This document shows positions 22,585 through 34,048 of a stretch of DNA of 64,000 nt, one piece after another. This DNA is from Bombardia bombarda (taxonomy: Eukaryota; Ascomycota; Sordariomycetes; Sordariales; Lasiosphaeriaceae). The stretch is taken from the NCBI GenBank assembly GCA_030512295.1, contig JAULSR010000005.1:2542001-2606000 (forward strand), given 5' to 3'. The first letter of the stretch is position 1. Each line of letters begins with the position of its first letter. Under the pieces are notes generated by a model that had not been told where the DNA came from, ran no database searches, and saw only the letters and a program-made list of their open reading frames with translations. Both the position numbers and the translations under genes were made by a program.

Positions 22585-25500
22585 GGCCGAATTTGGGGTG
22601 CCTGGAAACGGGAACAAAGAACCCGGGGGTTGCCTGTCAGCACAGCACAGCACAGCACACACGAGGTACCTGACGGGCCTCCAACGAATTTGGCAATCTT
22701 GCAATTGCGCTACTTCGTACACCGTTCCCTCTTCTCCCCGCCCCACGGAATACGAGGCGGGCGCGCGGAAAGCTCTGGGGAGGGACAATCGGGGAGGACA
22801 CGTACCTGGAATAGGCGAGAGGCTGGAAGGCCGATGGGGAGGAACCCCCAGATATGTCGAGGACGGGCAGCGTTTGTCCAATCGGAGTGGGGGTCTGGAC
22901 GCTGACGATCGCCTTCGCTGATGGGAACGAGCCGGCCGCTCGCTAAAAGACGACGAAGAGCCGCTGAGGTTGAAGAAAGCCAGGTTTGAGGTTGGCTGAG
23001 CGCACCAGGTGGCACTCTGGAGCCCACTGAATCGATGTTGCGCAAAACGGAAGGGGGCGGCCGGTTGGACTTCTGGGGCCGGCGCCGGGAGGCTGCAGGC
23101 GCGAGCCAAAAAAAGGTAAAGGGAAATAAAAAAACGAGAGAGAGTGAGAGAGGTGACCGTCGCTGTTCAGCTTCCGCTCCTGTTCGGTAGATTGCTGGCT
23201 TTCGGTGACACGGCCCACCAAGAATTGGAACAGACAGGGCAAGACTGAAAGCCGTCTGCCGTAGTGCCGCGAGGGGCTCACGGAGATCCAATAGTAGCGT
23301 ATAATGGCAGTAGGTAGGTGATGCAGCCTGTAGGGCGCCTCTGCAGTTGTCAAATCAATCTAAAATGCAGCGGCTATGTGTTGGCAATCTGGGTCTTGCG
23401 CGCAAAGTTGCGATGGAGCTGTGCACCGCTGTTAGGTTCTTTGTACAGTAGGTAGGTCTTCGTCCGTCTTCGTAGGTCGGTCCAGGGCGCGCAGGTTGAA
23501 GAATTGCTGGATGTGGAATATATCGCCTAAATCGTAGCCAAGACCTTTCGATTGCATCTCCCTCCCCCTCGCCCTTTTTTCTCCTTCTCTATTAAAACGA
23601 TCGCTCGAGGAATTCTCCGTCCCGCGCGTTGGCCAACTTAGGCTGTCACGAATCCACGATCGACCCCGGTTTCCAGGGACACCATGGCCACGCTAGTCGG
23701 TTGTAGTGCCTCCGTATTAACTAACTTATGGAGGCTCAGGTTGCAGGTGCCCCCTATGGATCCCACGTAATAATACCTCCATATCTACCCATGCATGTGC
23801 CACAGGCGCACCTTCTTGATGATAACGACCGTCCAGTATGCGCAGACAATGGCTCTGTCCTCTCTCCAAAAAAGGGGAGTCATAATCCGAGAAATTCAGT
23901 ATTTTACATCTTGAATAAAGCTTGGCTTTCTCTTTTGCATCGTCGCAGCACACGTGTTCTTCTCTTAGGGCGGGCTTGGAAGGACGGAGACCCTGTCAGG
24001 CAGAAAGGAACCAAGGAAATGCTGACCGACATGACAAAGAAGTAAAATGGCTATCGCTCTCTGCAATACAATTCGTATCCATACGTACCATATCCAACGC
24101 GCCTTGGCTCTAAACTTGCAGTTCGTTGAACGCGCTCTGTCGCGCCCCTTTCTTCTTTCTGCAATCAAACTGCTGACGTTGACTAGTTGGCAATTACGAA
24201 GTAAATCTGGCTTGCTTGGTATGGCGACCAACGTGATAACGCCACGCTTGGCATTCCTGTTTGTCAAACCTCGCCTCCGGGAAGTTTCAGCTTCACAAAT
24301 ATCCAGTCCTCTTCAGGAGCAGCGTGTCATGAACGACCATCACATATCAATTAGGCCTACTACCACAAGTTCCTCAAGGTATCAACGCGTAATTTTTGGG
24401 TCGGCGCGTAAGTTACTGAGATACCCTGTGCCTTACACCATATATGGAGCTGAGGTATCTAGGTACCCATGGTAGCTTTACGAATAAGACCTGCAATCAC
24501 ACTTAGTAGCGTCAAGCCTCTGATTCAGTTGAAAAAGAAGCTAAAGCATGTAAAACACAAGCAGGATGGTTCTAATGCCATCTTTTATCCCAGACTAGTC
24601 ACCAAATTTGAGGCTTTAGCCAAACTTCGAGGATAGGTGGGCAGTTAGGTGGGATTTGTCCAGGGGATCAACACACTGTAGATGAGGTCAAGAAGCGAAT
24701 GAAAGGGTACCCTGGTATCAAACTTTGTTTCATCAGGGGTCTGATAACGATAAGGACTGGGAGCTGCCCGAAGCCGATGCGCCATTCCTGGTTGCTGGAA
24801 GCACGTCATAAAATGCCAGGTCAAATGTTTACGAATGACCTTCGTACCTACCTAAGGTGCCTTGCCTTTGGAGACGTCAAGGCGTCCGCATCTCGTTCAA
24901 GAATTTAAAATGCCGGGCCGAGAAATATGGGGGGCAGAAGCATTGGAAGCCTGCAGAGAAGAATTTGGATCGACAGGGAGGTTCAATGGGTATATTGCCC
25001 ATTCAGCGAACACCATACCTGACGGGAAGCTTCTGCCTATGGATAATTTTCTAATTCACCTGAGAGTGTCATGATGCTTCATTACTACTAAAGACCACCC
25101 ATCACATAACCACTGGGGCATTACAAGGACATGGCCAGCACATATAGGTACCTGGCAAGTCGACTGGCTAGCAAGACGATCTTAGCGTCTAATGCCCTCG
25201 CGAGCTTTGCTACTGTGTAGACACCCCTACAGAATTACAACAGGTCTGTGTCGGGTTGAGTCTGAATGTTTACACCTCCGTCTCGTTGCATGTGAAGACA
25301 TAAATCTGCCTCAGTCGTCAGAGAGATCTAGCTGCACGCCTACGACTTTAGTAGCCACGCGGGGTGTCCGACGACGCTGACTGGTATCCCCTAACGTATG
25401 TCGGGGCTAGGTATGCTCGGTATTCACTTGGGTTTCTCTCCTTTCAAAAGGTCCAAAATGTAAAAAGAGACTACGACAGCCTATTCGAGTGTGGATTTAA

Positions 25501-25678
25501 TTAATACTTGGTACTTTTGATCGCACCTTCAATATTGAAACAAGAGTTTTGAGGATAGCATATATGTATCGCTGTTAGTGAACCCTATTTTTAATATGGC
25601 AAATTTTATCGCTCTACATGCCCTAGTAACAGGCAAAGAATAGTGATACTTGCCGTGCGTTCCATACCTAAGGTACCT

Positions 25679-25694
25679 ACCTACCTAGGTAGGT
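25679..25694. repeat. 16-bp perfect palindrome of the TACCTA family
   Basis: ACCTACCTAGGTAGGT is a perfect palindrome embedded in a longer CCTAAGGTACCTACC block (25662-25694). It is the cleanest example of the AGGTA/TACCT motif dispersed in intergenic DNA across the window. Confidence 0.85.
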
Positions 25695-25845
25695 TTTTGC
25701 TCTATGATTCCGGATAGTGCCGGGTTGTCCGGATTATCCCCGTGGCTGTCTGTGACCAAGGCACAACCTACCTTAAGCACGAGGGGCACATACGCATCAT
25801 GCATCAAGACCTGAGAAGGTCATTTGTTGGATTCCACGTACCCTA

Positions 25846-25873
25846 TGTCTACACACTGTGTAGTGTGTAGACA
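25846..25873. repeat. 11-bp inverted repeat with 6-nt loop
   Basis: TGTCTACACAC and its exact reverse complement GTGTGTAGACA are separated by TGTGTA. It could form a small hairpin or a dimeric protein site. No gene starts or ends nearby. Confidence 0.8.
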
Positions 25874-26570
25874 GTAGTATGTGAATAGGACGTGAGACAC
25901 CCCATTCCGTAGGACAATTCATCCAAATTCAGCTGTGCACATCTGTCTATTCATACTATGACACACTCATCCTTCGGAGTCTAACGGAATGTACCCACCT
26001 TCAACCCGATGTACCCTGAGGGGAAAATCAAAAGCTTACCATGCATAAGGTAAGGTAGGCAAACCTTAGTAGCCAAACACAGGGAATATACCGTACATTT
26101 TGTGCATGCTTGTCCGGTGCAGGGACGGTGGAGGGACGGTGGATGGGCCTTAATACGACCGACTGGTGGTTTTGGGTCGTTAGAACCTGCCGATACAATG
26201 CCGCACCGCTTCTGTCGCTTTAGCCCTTGACTAGAAGTCGGTATCATAGCTTAAAATGGAAAGCACCTGGGGCGCGGGCGGTTTGAGGGCAGGTGCATTC
26301 CATCCGATCTGGTTGGAGTCCTCCTGGTCCTAATTGGGTGCAGTCCGTCAGCAACGGCAGCCACAGATCCCCCCCCCGACGACTAAGAAGAGGTAGAATA
26401 AAGACCCCCAACACCGCTGTTTCTTCCTTGACCTCTTCCTGACCTCTTTCAACACCTACTCCATACCCCTCACAAGCAAGACTCCATTGAATTCATCTTC
26501 GCATCGACCTGCAAAAAGCTCCGTCATTGCCCTACCATTTGACCAGAACCAGTACAATCAAGAATCAACC

Positions 26571-26861
26571 ATGCCTGCCGTCGACGCTCCCCAGCAGCAG
26601 CAGCCCATGGAGGCCATCCCTCTGGACAATGTCGTCTCCCAGCAGCCGGTAAGTTGGTGTACTCGGGGCGAAAATCCCGCAGTCGCTTCATTCGATACCC
26701 ATCACCTGGACACCACCACCAACCTTCCTCGATATGGATCACAATATTAACAGTTCGACTCTCTTTAGACAGCTGAGCCCCAGCCAGAGATGACCATGCG
26801 CGGCGGTTTCGTCGAGGAATGCGACTGCTGCTGCTGCGGCGAGGAGTGCGCTTGCTGCTAA
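26571..26861 (+). CDS. Small Cys-rich protein, CYSTM-like tail
   Basis: Exons are 26571-26648 and 26769-26861, 56 aa; the intron is 120 bp (GTAAGT...CTCTTTAG). The N-terminal part is Gln/Pro-rich (MPAVDAPQQQQPMEAIPLDN). The end, MRGGFVEECDCCCCGEECACC, packs eight Cys into twelve residues after an RGGF turn, which resembles the cysteine-rich tail of CYSTM-type stress proteins in fungi and plants. The usual hydrophobic stretch between the RGG and the Cys cluster is missing, so metal binding is as plausible as membrane association. The clear donor, acceptor, reading-frame continuity and a pyrimidine-rich leader ending in ACC before the ATG support a real gene. Function is inferred only from composition. 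Confidence 0.72.
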
Positions 26862-29800
26862 AGCGCACCCGCGCCGTGTTGACCAATGATGCTTCTCTCT
26901 CAAGTCTCCTTGGGGGGCCCATCAGATTTTCGCAACTACCCCCTCAGCAATATTCAAGTACCCATCTCTTCCCTGTCATCACCTTCGCTGGGAGTAGTTG
27001 GTTTTGCTGGCAATTGAAGGCAATCTGGAAACAAACACAAACGAAACATATCACTATGCGCTGAATTGAGAGAGGTTTCTTTTGGAGCCAACCCAGGCAT
27101 ACTTTTTTCTTGGGGATGGCATCTCGAACAAGCTGGACATAGCAGTCGATGGATCATTCATTTAGGCGAAACGTTCTTTCTGCGTGCTCTCACGATGCTG
27201 TTTCGCGTGTCTGGTAGCTGAGATATTGACTGCAAATGACGTTATTTCACCCCTACGCACCTTCGTCGTCATCGAACCCCTTACTTAATGTACATGTGCA
27301 GATGATCATGTCGCCGTTGGCTGGTGTAGCTCTTCGTGCCCTGTGATTAGATTCCTTGGTTATCCCGCTATTAACCTTCTTGTTGTTAGACCTTACTTTG
27401 ATGTTAAATGCGGCAGTTTGCGAGCATACCTAGAATAAAGCAGAAGCATTCTTGATATTACTCCGGTTCAAGTACGACTGTAGTTGGGAAGAGGCTGGAC
27501 CTGACGTCTTTTGTGTCGGTTTCTTGGCACTCTTGGCAATAAGGCTTGTTATGAATTAGATGTCTTGGCAGTCTTGGCGTTCCTGGTCTGGAGCCTGGGC
27601 TGTTTGTGGGGGGAATTAGGATTTATTTTAGGTGGGTGAAAGCATGGGGTATGCATTGTCCTCCCGGCAAACCACCCGAGTGATGCATACCAACCTGGGA
27701 CAACCCGCCAGGAGATAATAATGGATTGTTATGACGCATAGCTAGGTAGCAATAGCGAATGCGGTATACTCTACTATATTGCCGCTTTATGTGATCTCAA
27801 ATGCACTGCTCCTTCCAATTCGTACTAAAGCATTCTGAGAAATCCGTCCACGTACGGGACGCAACTGCTGCCATGGTCGTAGTGTTTCCCACATATGATT
27901 ACAGCACAACAAACTTTCGATCATGAATTCGGAGATTAGGAGCTTATTTTCTGCCTGACATACAGTAGATGAAAGAATTCCATTATGACTCTTTCCTTGT
28001 AAGTACGTATGGAGCAATAGGTCTGGCGACAATCCCATTAATACTACCACCCAAAGGGCTGTTGCTAGAGTTTTTGACCATCATCAAGCGTTCTGGCATG
28101 GCTCGCAACTTCTACCTCTCGCACCTTCCACGGGATAAGCTATATGCTGCAGCAAGTACCATAATAGCCCTGCTGTTAGTAGAGTTTATTTTCTTCACCT
28201 TAAATTTCCGGGGGGGGAGGGGTGGGGAGACTCACCTAGTAACGGATTTGCTGGCGCGGGTACAAGTATGTCTAATTGTTTGGCGGCAAAGCTGGGGTTC
28301 TCGCCAGATTTGTTGTCCCATGCTGTACCTGCCTACCTTACCTACTGGCTAGGTAAGGCCCTTCAGCGAGAAATCACCCTCAGTTAACAGGGCGTCCCCA
28401 AGGCCCAAAGCATCGTTGCGCTGTCATTCATGTCGGGCAGTTTTATCACAGTAACGTATCTGGAGTTACGTGAGACGGATATACGTTCCGGATGATTTGC
28501 ACGACCATAAAGAGTCAACATAGCGAAGGACCTATATAGAATATGTGTCAAGTTCGTTCCCGGGAGACTGCGTCGTGGATGACACTCGTGTCGTGATAGG
28601 GGTCCTCATGAGCACAGAGACGCACCATCGAGACATTGCCCTGTGCTGAAACGGCCGCTGACGCAGGTCATTTGGCGCGATCAGTTGTTTGATGTGAATC
28701 TCGGATCTACACGATCGTATTGATTTATATGCGAACTGGGAGTGCTGAACCCGCTGCGTAACAGTTTGTCACTCCCCAGCGCCGTAGTGCGGGAAAAAAA
28801 TGCGCAATGATTTGAATTTCTCCCCACTCTCAACTCTAGTGCAGCGGCCTGGCCCGCAGGACCTCGCGTCGATCATGCAAGTATTAAGTATCTAACTCGC
28901 CTCGGATCTCTCTATAATGTCGTAATACAGCGACTCGTCTCTAGCACACGAATCACTCGAGGATTTGAGAGCAGGAGGGTACGAAAGCGCGTTACTGTCG
29001 TGCGGTTTCTGAGTGCCTACGCATACGGATCTCGCTGAAAGCGGCAGGAGGAGGACGGATGTGCCAGGCCAGACCGTTCCGCTCTGAAGCGACAGGCCAT
29101 GATCGATTGGCGGTTGCTTTCACGAGCTGGCGGAAGCGAGCCAATCATGAGCAGGCACACGACCAGGGGCTTTAGCGTAGCCAATCCATCAACACCAAGC
29201 AGACTCAGGGCGCTTATTTCATAACAAGCATGCGCCAAATCTCGCACTACAATCCAAGTGAAATCATCTTCTGTCCACAGAGAGCGCGCTGCTTGACAAC
29301 GACAGCTCCTGCAAAAACAAGGGTAGGCGCAAGCCGCGACCATCTGGCCACTCATGTCACACCGTCTGGACCATCTGGGCCTTCCCGGGCCCACGGAAGC
29401 AACTGGGAGAAAGCAATTGGGAGGACGGACAAGGGAGAGGGAGGCATTGATTAATCGAGCTAAGGTAAAGGAGGACAATGGGCCCTTCATTCTCCTGCGA
29501 GCTTGTCTCTTTCGTCCTTACTGAGAAGGACATTCTTCGTCCGACTCTTTCTCTTTTGTTGTTTATTTCCTAGGAATTCTTTGTTTCCTTCAGTCGCGCC
29601 ACGCGCCCTTTCATAATCTATTCAGATCAACTAGGCATTGTTCTCTAGAAGGCCTATTGTGCTTCTTGTCCCTCTTTGATTGTTTTCGCGTTCACACTTC
29701 CTATTCTTAGGACAGCATCTTTCTTTATCTCTTGACTGGAAGTAGGAACTTCCGATCGGCCCCGTGCATGTGGTCACGTTCCCGACAAATCTCGCGAGAA

Positions 29801-29943
29801 TCTAGACGATTTCTCACTTACACTCCTTGAATAATATTGACATCGAAACCAACACAACACAAACATACCAAGAAATCTACTCAGACAGCGATCTCATACA
29901 TCAAATTCCACGATAATAAGTAACGATCTCTTCACTTGACAAG
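26862..29943. other. Intergenic 3.1 kb
   Basis: Holds the 3' UTR of the Cys-rich gene and, from about 29.5 kb, a CT-rich promoter and leader of the next gene. A 127-codon frame at 27969-28352 is hydrophobic in places but has poor codon use. A TACCTGCCTACCTTACCTACT block lies at 28325-28355. Nothing else is supported. Confidence 0.5.
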
Positions 29944-32900
29944 ATGAGCGGCCAAAGAACACTAGGAAGTGACCCTTCTCGCCCTTCGCCGGATAGGAGG
30001 AGCAAGGAGGAGTGGGAGGAGTGGGAGGACGACGAAGCGACGACGCCCATCGAGGATGGAGATGGTCCCCTCATCAAGTCGACCCCCGACAACCCCGAAA
30101 AGACAACCCGTACAAGGGCAGGATCCTTGACAACTAATACCCGCCAGTCCATACAAAAGATCAGGCGGTTGAAATCGCGCCATAGGCAAAAGGCCCAGAA
30201 CGTCAAAGCTGGGATCCGCCTCGTCACCGACATGTCCTTACTCCGGCAGCAACAGCAAGCTGCGCAGCAAACGAAACCAGCACCTGAAAGCAGAACAAGC
30301 AGAACCGGAAGATATGTTGACGCCGCCGCTCTCAACGCCCTTGAAGGAGCAGCCATGCCCGAGTCAACCAGCAGTTTTGGCTGGCTGAAGAAGAAGCCAA
30401 ACCAGGCGCCCAAGAACAAAAAGACAGACAAAGTCGCAGCCGCAGCTGAGACACCAATCGAAGATGATGTCTCACCTATAGTCGGGCCCATTGTGATTGG
30501 TTTCGCTATGCCGTCGGATTCTGATGTTGTCATCAGTCCGCAGACAGCTGTCGTCGAGACTCCACTGGACTATCCATTTTACTTCGGGGAGCCACCCAAA
30601 CCACCAACATCGAAACAGCAAATCAGTGCTTGGTCTCCAGATACCCCTGACTCGGATGAGATTGGTGCATCTCGTAGTTACCAGGGCACCGGCAATATCG
30701 AACGGAGCAGTCCACCTCCAGTTCCGACAGTTTCTAGAAACCAGCGAGACACCAGGGCGACAACCTTTGCTGTTAGCGACGATGAAGACGATTCGCCAAT
30801 CCTAAGAGCGCAGAGGAATAAACGACACACAACGGCGTCATCATTCTATGCCAGTGGTGATGAGGATGACATGGAAACCCCAGTCACCCTCTTTGAAGAG
30901 GACGGCAGCCCGGTGTATACGCGGCGAAAGTCTCTGAAAGCAAGACTTCAGAAGCTTACTTCTGGAGGCAGACGCCCCGAATCACAGGGTTGGTGGGACC
31001 AAGTCACATCACCTTTTGGTCCGCACAGCCCGGAAACAGTCTCACCAAACGCAAACAATAAGAAGTCCAAGCCCGTGTTGACCGACGAATGGTGGAAGAA
31101 CTCTGGTGGGACGGGGCCCGTCAACAAGACGGTATCGCCATCCAGTCATATCCCGGACCTTCCAAGCGGTTCGCGGAGTGCTCCAGAGGCCCATCGCCCT
31201 CCCAGGATTATAGTACAGGACTTCTCTCCGGTCTCTCCAATCCCGCCGACTGTAACCGCATCTCCAGTTTCCCCAGCCCTGACCCCATCTCCCATCTCTC
31301 CAATCTTGGCTAGGTCTACAAATCAAGCACCAGTGCCTCCCCGGGCCCAGGAGGCCCAGGAGCAAACAAGGGGACAGGCACAGACACGGGCACAAACGGA
31401 GAAGGCAAGTGCTATTGCCGAGGAGGAACCAGTTGCTAGTGATATCCCGCCACCCTACTCGCCGCCATCTAGGAATAACAACATTCGATACCGAGCTGTT
31501 TTTCCTCCTGGCCATCCACTGAACGCGGTATACCCGCCTTCGCCAGGCCCTGTTTCACCCGGTTTAACAAGAACAATGACTTCTCAAGGCGCTATCAACC
31601 TCACAGACGTCCCTCTGACACCGGCAGCCGACGGCCTCCACCCGTCTTCTCATGCACGTCTACCAGATAGGGCCCCGTGGTCTTTTCCGACAGGGGACCA
31701 TTTCCTTGCCAGCGGCGGGCATGGCCCCAGGCAAAAGGCTGAGAGGAAGCGACGCCGACACGAGAAAGAGGACGCTGCTGCACGGAAGATGGGCGGCTTC
31801 TGGAAAGGCTGTGGGTGCATCCCGGTGGGCGGGTGTTTTGGCCGACCCGGGCGTGAGGGCAGAAAACGAAGGCGGGTGTGGCTGGGCGTCTGCGGTGGAA
31901 TGCTGGCATTGATAACGCTGGGTGTGGTTCTTGGACTGGTCTTGTCTCGGCGTGCCGCGGTTGATTCGCTTCCGTACTCGCCGTTTTTGAACCTGACCAA
32001 CTTTCCGCCGATGCCCACAGGAATCTCGACTGTCATTGGCACCGACTCGGACGCTACTACGGTCTGTTTGGAACCCTCCACACTTTGGACCTGCTCTCTA
32101 CCCAAGGAGCAGGCATCGTCGGTTGCGCCCTTTGGCGCAAGCCAGCCCAGCTTCATTTTTCATATCCAGTTTGACAATAACACAAAAGAGCTCTGGAAAG
32201 CAGCGGGTGCTGGTGCCACACCAACACCAACACCAACACCAGCTCCACGACCCCAAGCCCGCGGCGAGGTTATGGGGCTCATCCCACTGTTGAAGCGGCT
32301 GGCAGGTGTGCGCCGCGATGTGGACTCCTTTGATACTGGATTTTCACCAGAGCCTGCTCCTCCCAGCTTCCAGGACATGTTCTTCCTGGGCAACACCACC
32401 GATGGTGTTGTGTCAGACGAGAAGGCCGGCGAACCCACCCCCTTCTTCATCAGTGTTCTTCGTTCGATTGATGAGTCAGTCGGCCCAAATATGCTGAGTC
32501 GCCGTGCAAGCATATTTGTCGATGGTGATAATAGCACCTCTGCAACCAGCTCGACATCTGCCTCCACATCAACCTCGACATCTGCCTCGGCTTCTAGCTC
32601 GGCTTCTATCTCAGCATCTACCTCAACTTCTACTTCGGCGTCTACGTCGACATCTGCTTTAGCATCTACCCTAGCACCTGTGGCGCCCAGCACGTCGAAC
32701 ACAGATGTAGCACCACTACCGACATTGAATCCAGATGGCACCGGTGCGCCGGCTGTACTTCTCGCGCACCCCAAACAGCAACCGGTCCGCTTGTACGACC
32801 GGGGCCTGCCCACAGAACGCTATGGGTTCTACACCTACTACGACAAGACCATGTACGTCAAGTCTACCCAACACCTGGACAACACCACACCAGGCAAGGG

Positions 32901-33315
32901 TCTAGTCGCAGATGATTTGAACGGGGGCGCGCTCGAGAAGGAGGCCAAGTTCCTCGTGACGTTCACTTCGGCACGCTACAAGGTGGAGATCTGGACGCGC
33001 AGGGGCAACTCGACCAGGCTGCTGGGCGGGGGTGTTTCGTCGAGCAACAGCACGCTGCCGGGCACGTTCCCTTATCCGATCACCGTCACGCTGGACACGC
33101 ACGGCGGCACCAAGGATACCAAGGCTGCGATCGCGTGGAGCGTGGGTGACGACCAGCGCGTCGTGACCAGCAGCTTCACGCGCGTTCTGAACTTTGTGGG
33201 CGCTGGTGGGAGCCTGGTGAATCCGGCGGCTGACTTTAATCCTAGCTTTGGAGGCATGGATGGGGGGACTGGCGGGTGTAGGTGTACTTATACCAATTTC
33301 GTCCAGTTGACTTAG
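29944..33315 (+). CDS. Large single-pass membrane protein with mucin-like stretch, function unknown
   Basis: One uninterrupted exon of 1123 aa from ATG 29944. Residues 1 to about 640 are charged, Pro/Ser-rich and probably disordered; they include acidic patches (SDDEDDSP, SGDEDDME), SPVSP-type repeats and a basic stop just before the membrane (GREGRKRRR). A hydrophobic segment near residues 645-668 (VWLGVCGGMLALITLGVVLGLVL) is the only strong span, with CGCIP...GCF cysteines before it that could be acylated. Outside follow Asn-X-Ser/Thr sites, a Thr-Pro run, a Ser/Thr/Ala repeat (about 865-910) and a compact C-terminal domain (YGFYTYYDKTMYVKS...CRCTYTNFVQ). The layout suggests a plasma-membrane or wall sensor. 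Similar fungal proteins have been labelled glycoprotease family, but I see no protease motif. Confidence 0.8.
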   Translation: MSGQRTLGSDPSRPSPDRRSKEEWEEWEDDEATTPIEDGDGPLIKSTPDNPEKTTRTRAGSLTTNTRQSIQKIRRLKSRHRQKAQNVKAGIRLVTDMSLLRQQQQAAQQTKPAPESRTSRTGRYVDAAALNALEGAAMPESTSSFGWLKKKPNQAPKNKKTDKVAAAAETPIEDDVSPIVGPIVIGFAMPSDSDVVISPQTAVVETPLDYPFYFGEPPKPPTSKQQISAWSPDTPDSDEIGASRSYQGTGNIERSSPPPVPTVSRNQRDTRATTFAVSDDEDDSPILRAQRNKRHTTASSFYASGDEDDMETPVTLFEEDGSPVYTRRKSLKARLQKLTSGGRRPESQGWWDQVTSPFGPHSPETVSPNANNKKSKPVLTDEWWKNSGGTGPVNKTVSPSSHIPDLPSGSRSAPEAHRPPRIIVQDFSPVSPIPPTVTASPVSPALTPSPISPILARSTNQAPVPPRAQEAQEQTRGQAQTRAQTEKASAIAEEEPVASDIPPPYSPPSRNNNIRYRAVFPPGHPLNAVYPPSPGPVSPGLTRTMTSQGAINLTDVPLTPAADGLHPSSHARLPDRAPWSFPTGDHFLASGGHGPRQKAERKRRRHEKEDAAARKMGGFWKGCGCIPVGGCFGRPGREGRKRRRVWLGVCGGMLALITLGVVLGLVLSRRAAVDSLPYSPFLNLTNFPPMPTGISTVIGTDSDATTVCLEPSTLWTCSLPKEQASSVAPFGASQPSFIFHIQFDNNTKELWKAAGAGATPTPTPTPAPRPQARGEVMGLIPLLKRLAGVRRDVDSFDTGFSPEPAPPSFQDMFFLGNTTDGVVSDEKAGEPTPFFISVLRSIDESVGPNMLSRRASIFVDGDNSTSATSSTSASTSTSTSASASSSASISASTSTSTSASTSTSALASTLAPVAPSTSNTDVAPLPTLNPDGTGAPAVLLAHPKQQPVRLYDRGLPTERYGFYTYYDKTMYVKSTQHLDNTTPGKGLVADDLNGGALEKEAKFLVTFTSARYKVEIWTRRGNSTRLLGGGVSSSNSTLPGTFPYPITVTLDTHGGTKDTKAAIAWSVGDDQRVVTSSFTRVLNFVGAGGSLVNPAADFNPSFGGMDGGTGGCRCTYTNFVQLT
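32536..32676 (+). repeat. Degenerate Ser/Thr/Ala-coding repeat
   Basis: Imperfect repeats of TCnACnTCnGCn code for an almost pure Ser/Thr/Ala stretch in the outer part of the membrane protein. It is expected to be heavily O-mannosylated and length-variable between strains. Confidence 0.85.
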
Positions 33316-34048
33316 GGGCCGGGTAGCTACCTACTTTAGGGGGTGGGCGATGAGCGAGGGGGAAAAAAGGCAGGTTCGTGTTTTTGCGCGATATGAAAAA
33401 AAGAAGATTGGTACCAGAATGATTCAAAATGTATATAGGAGAGAAGGATCATTTCATTGTTTAGAGGTGGTAGTTGAGGGTTGATGCATCCAATATGCAT
33501 GGATGGGAGGGACGGGCAGGCAGGAAAGGTTTTTGCATTAGAAATTGATTCCATTTTATTCACCTTGAGGTTTCCTTTGTTTTTGACTGTGAATACTGTC
33601 CCCTTAGCATCTCCGGGTATGGGGACAGGGGATCAAGGCTTGGCACCTGGTCGCACCTGCCGAGCGGCTGACAGACACGGGAAAACTTTGGGAACCATCC
33701 CCTTGGAACCTTGATGTCCTCACTCCTCACGAAAGAGCAAGGTCCATCCATCCTAATGTTGTACCCAGTATCCGCGGCCAATGAATCCCATGCGCAGCAG
33801 ACCCAGAAGATGCCAATTAGAGTTGCTGTTGCTTGAACAAGACACGGACAGTGGGTGAAGTTCAACACGTTTTCTCGGGCTTTCTCACTTTGGTCGCGAA
33901 ACACTCGGAAAAGAATTCAAAATTGAGGTGCAAGTTGTCTTCTCTCATGGACTCGGAATCAGCAGCTTGGATACCTATAAATACTCAGTCTTCTTAGAGA
34001 CTTATACTAAGAACAACAGGGGACGATACCACACCGTCGAGTGGTGTC
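33316..34048. promoter_or_regulatory. Intergenic; 3' UTR of membrane protein and promoter of qri7
   Basis: Both flanking genes are on the plus strand, so the right part must hold the qri7 promoter. No separate gene is visible; short frames here have poor codon use. Confidence 0.5.

Larger units (their letters stand above)
22585..26570. other. Intergenic 4.0 kb; promoters of GT34 gene (-) and Cys-rich gene (+)
   Basis: 22585-23600 is GC-rich and pyrimidine-biased on the minus strand, consistent with a long GT34 5' UTR and promoter. 23.7-26.4 kb is AT-richer, with only short frames. One frame (24910-25074, MPGREIWGAEALEACREEF...) reads like protein but matches nothing known to me. Palindromes at 25679-25694 and 25846-25873 are listed separately. 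TACCTA motifs lie at 24845-24857 and 25662-25694. Confidence 0.5.

Noticed and set aside
24910..25074. 54-codon frame beginning MPGREIWGAEALEACREEF
   Set aside because: It reads somewhat like protein but is short, unspliced and unmatched; too weak to call a gene or transposon remnant.
27969..28352. 127-codon plus-strand frame with hydrophobic patches
   Set aside because: The second half runs through a G-rich tract and the TACCTA motif block, codon use is poor and there is no recognised family.
29017..29490. 157-codon minus-strand frame
   Set aside because: Composition is atypical (Cys and Arg-rich without pattern), it lies in the upstream region of the large membrane gene, and there is no domain.
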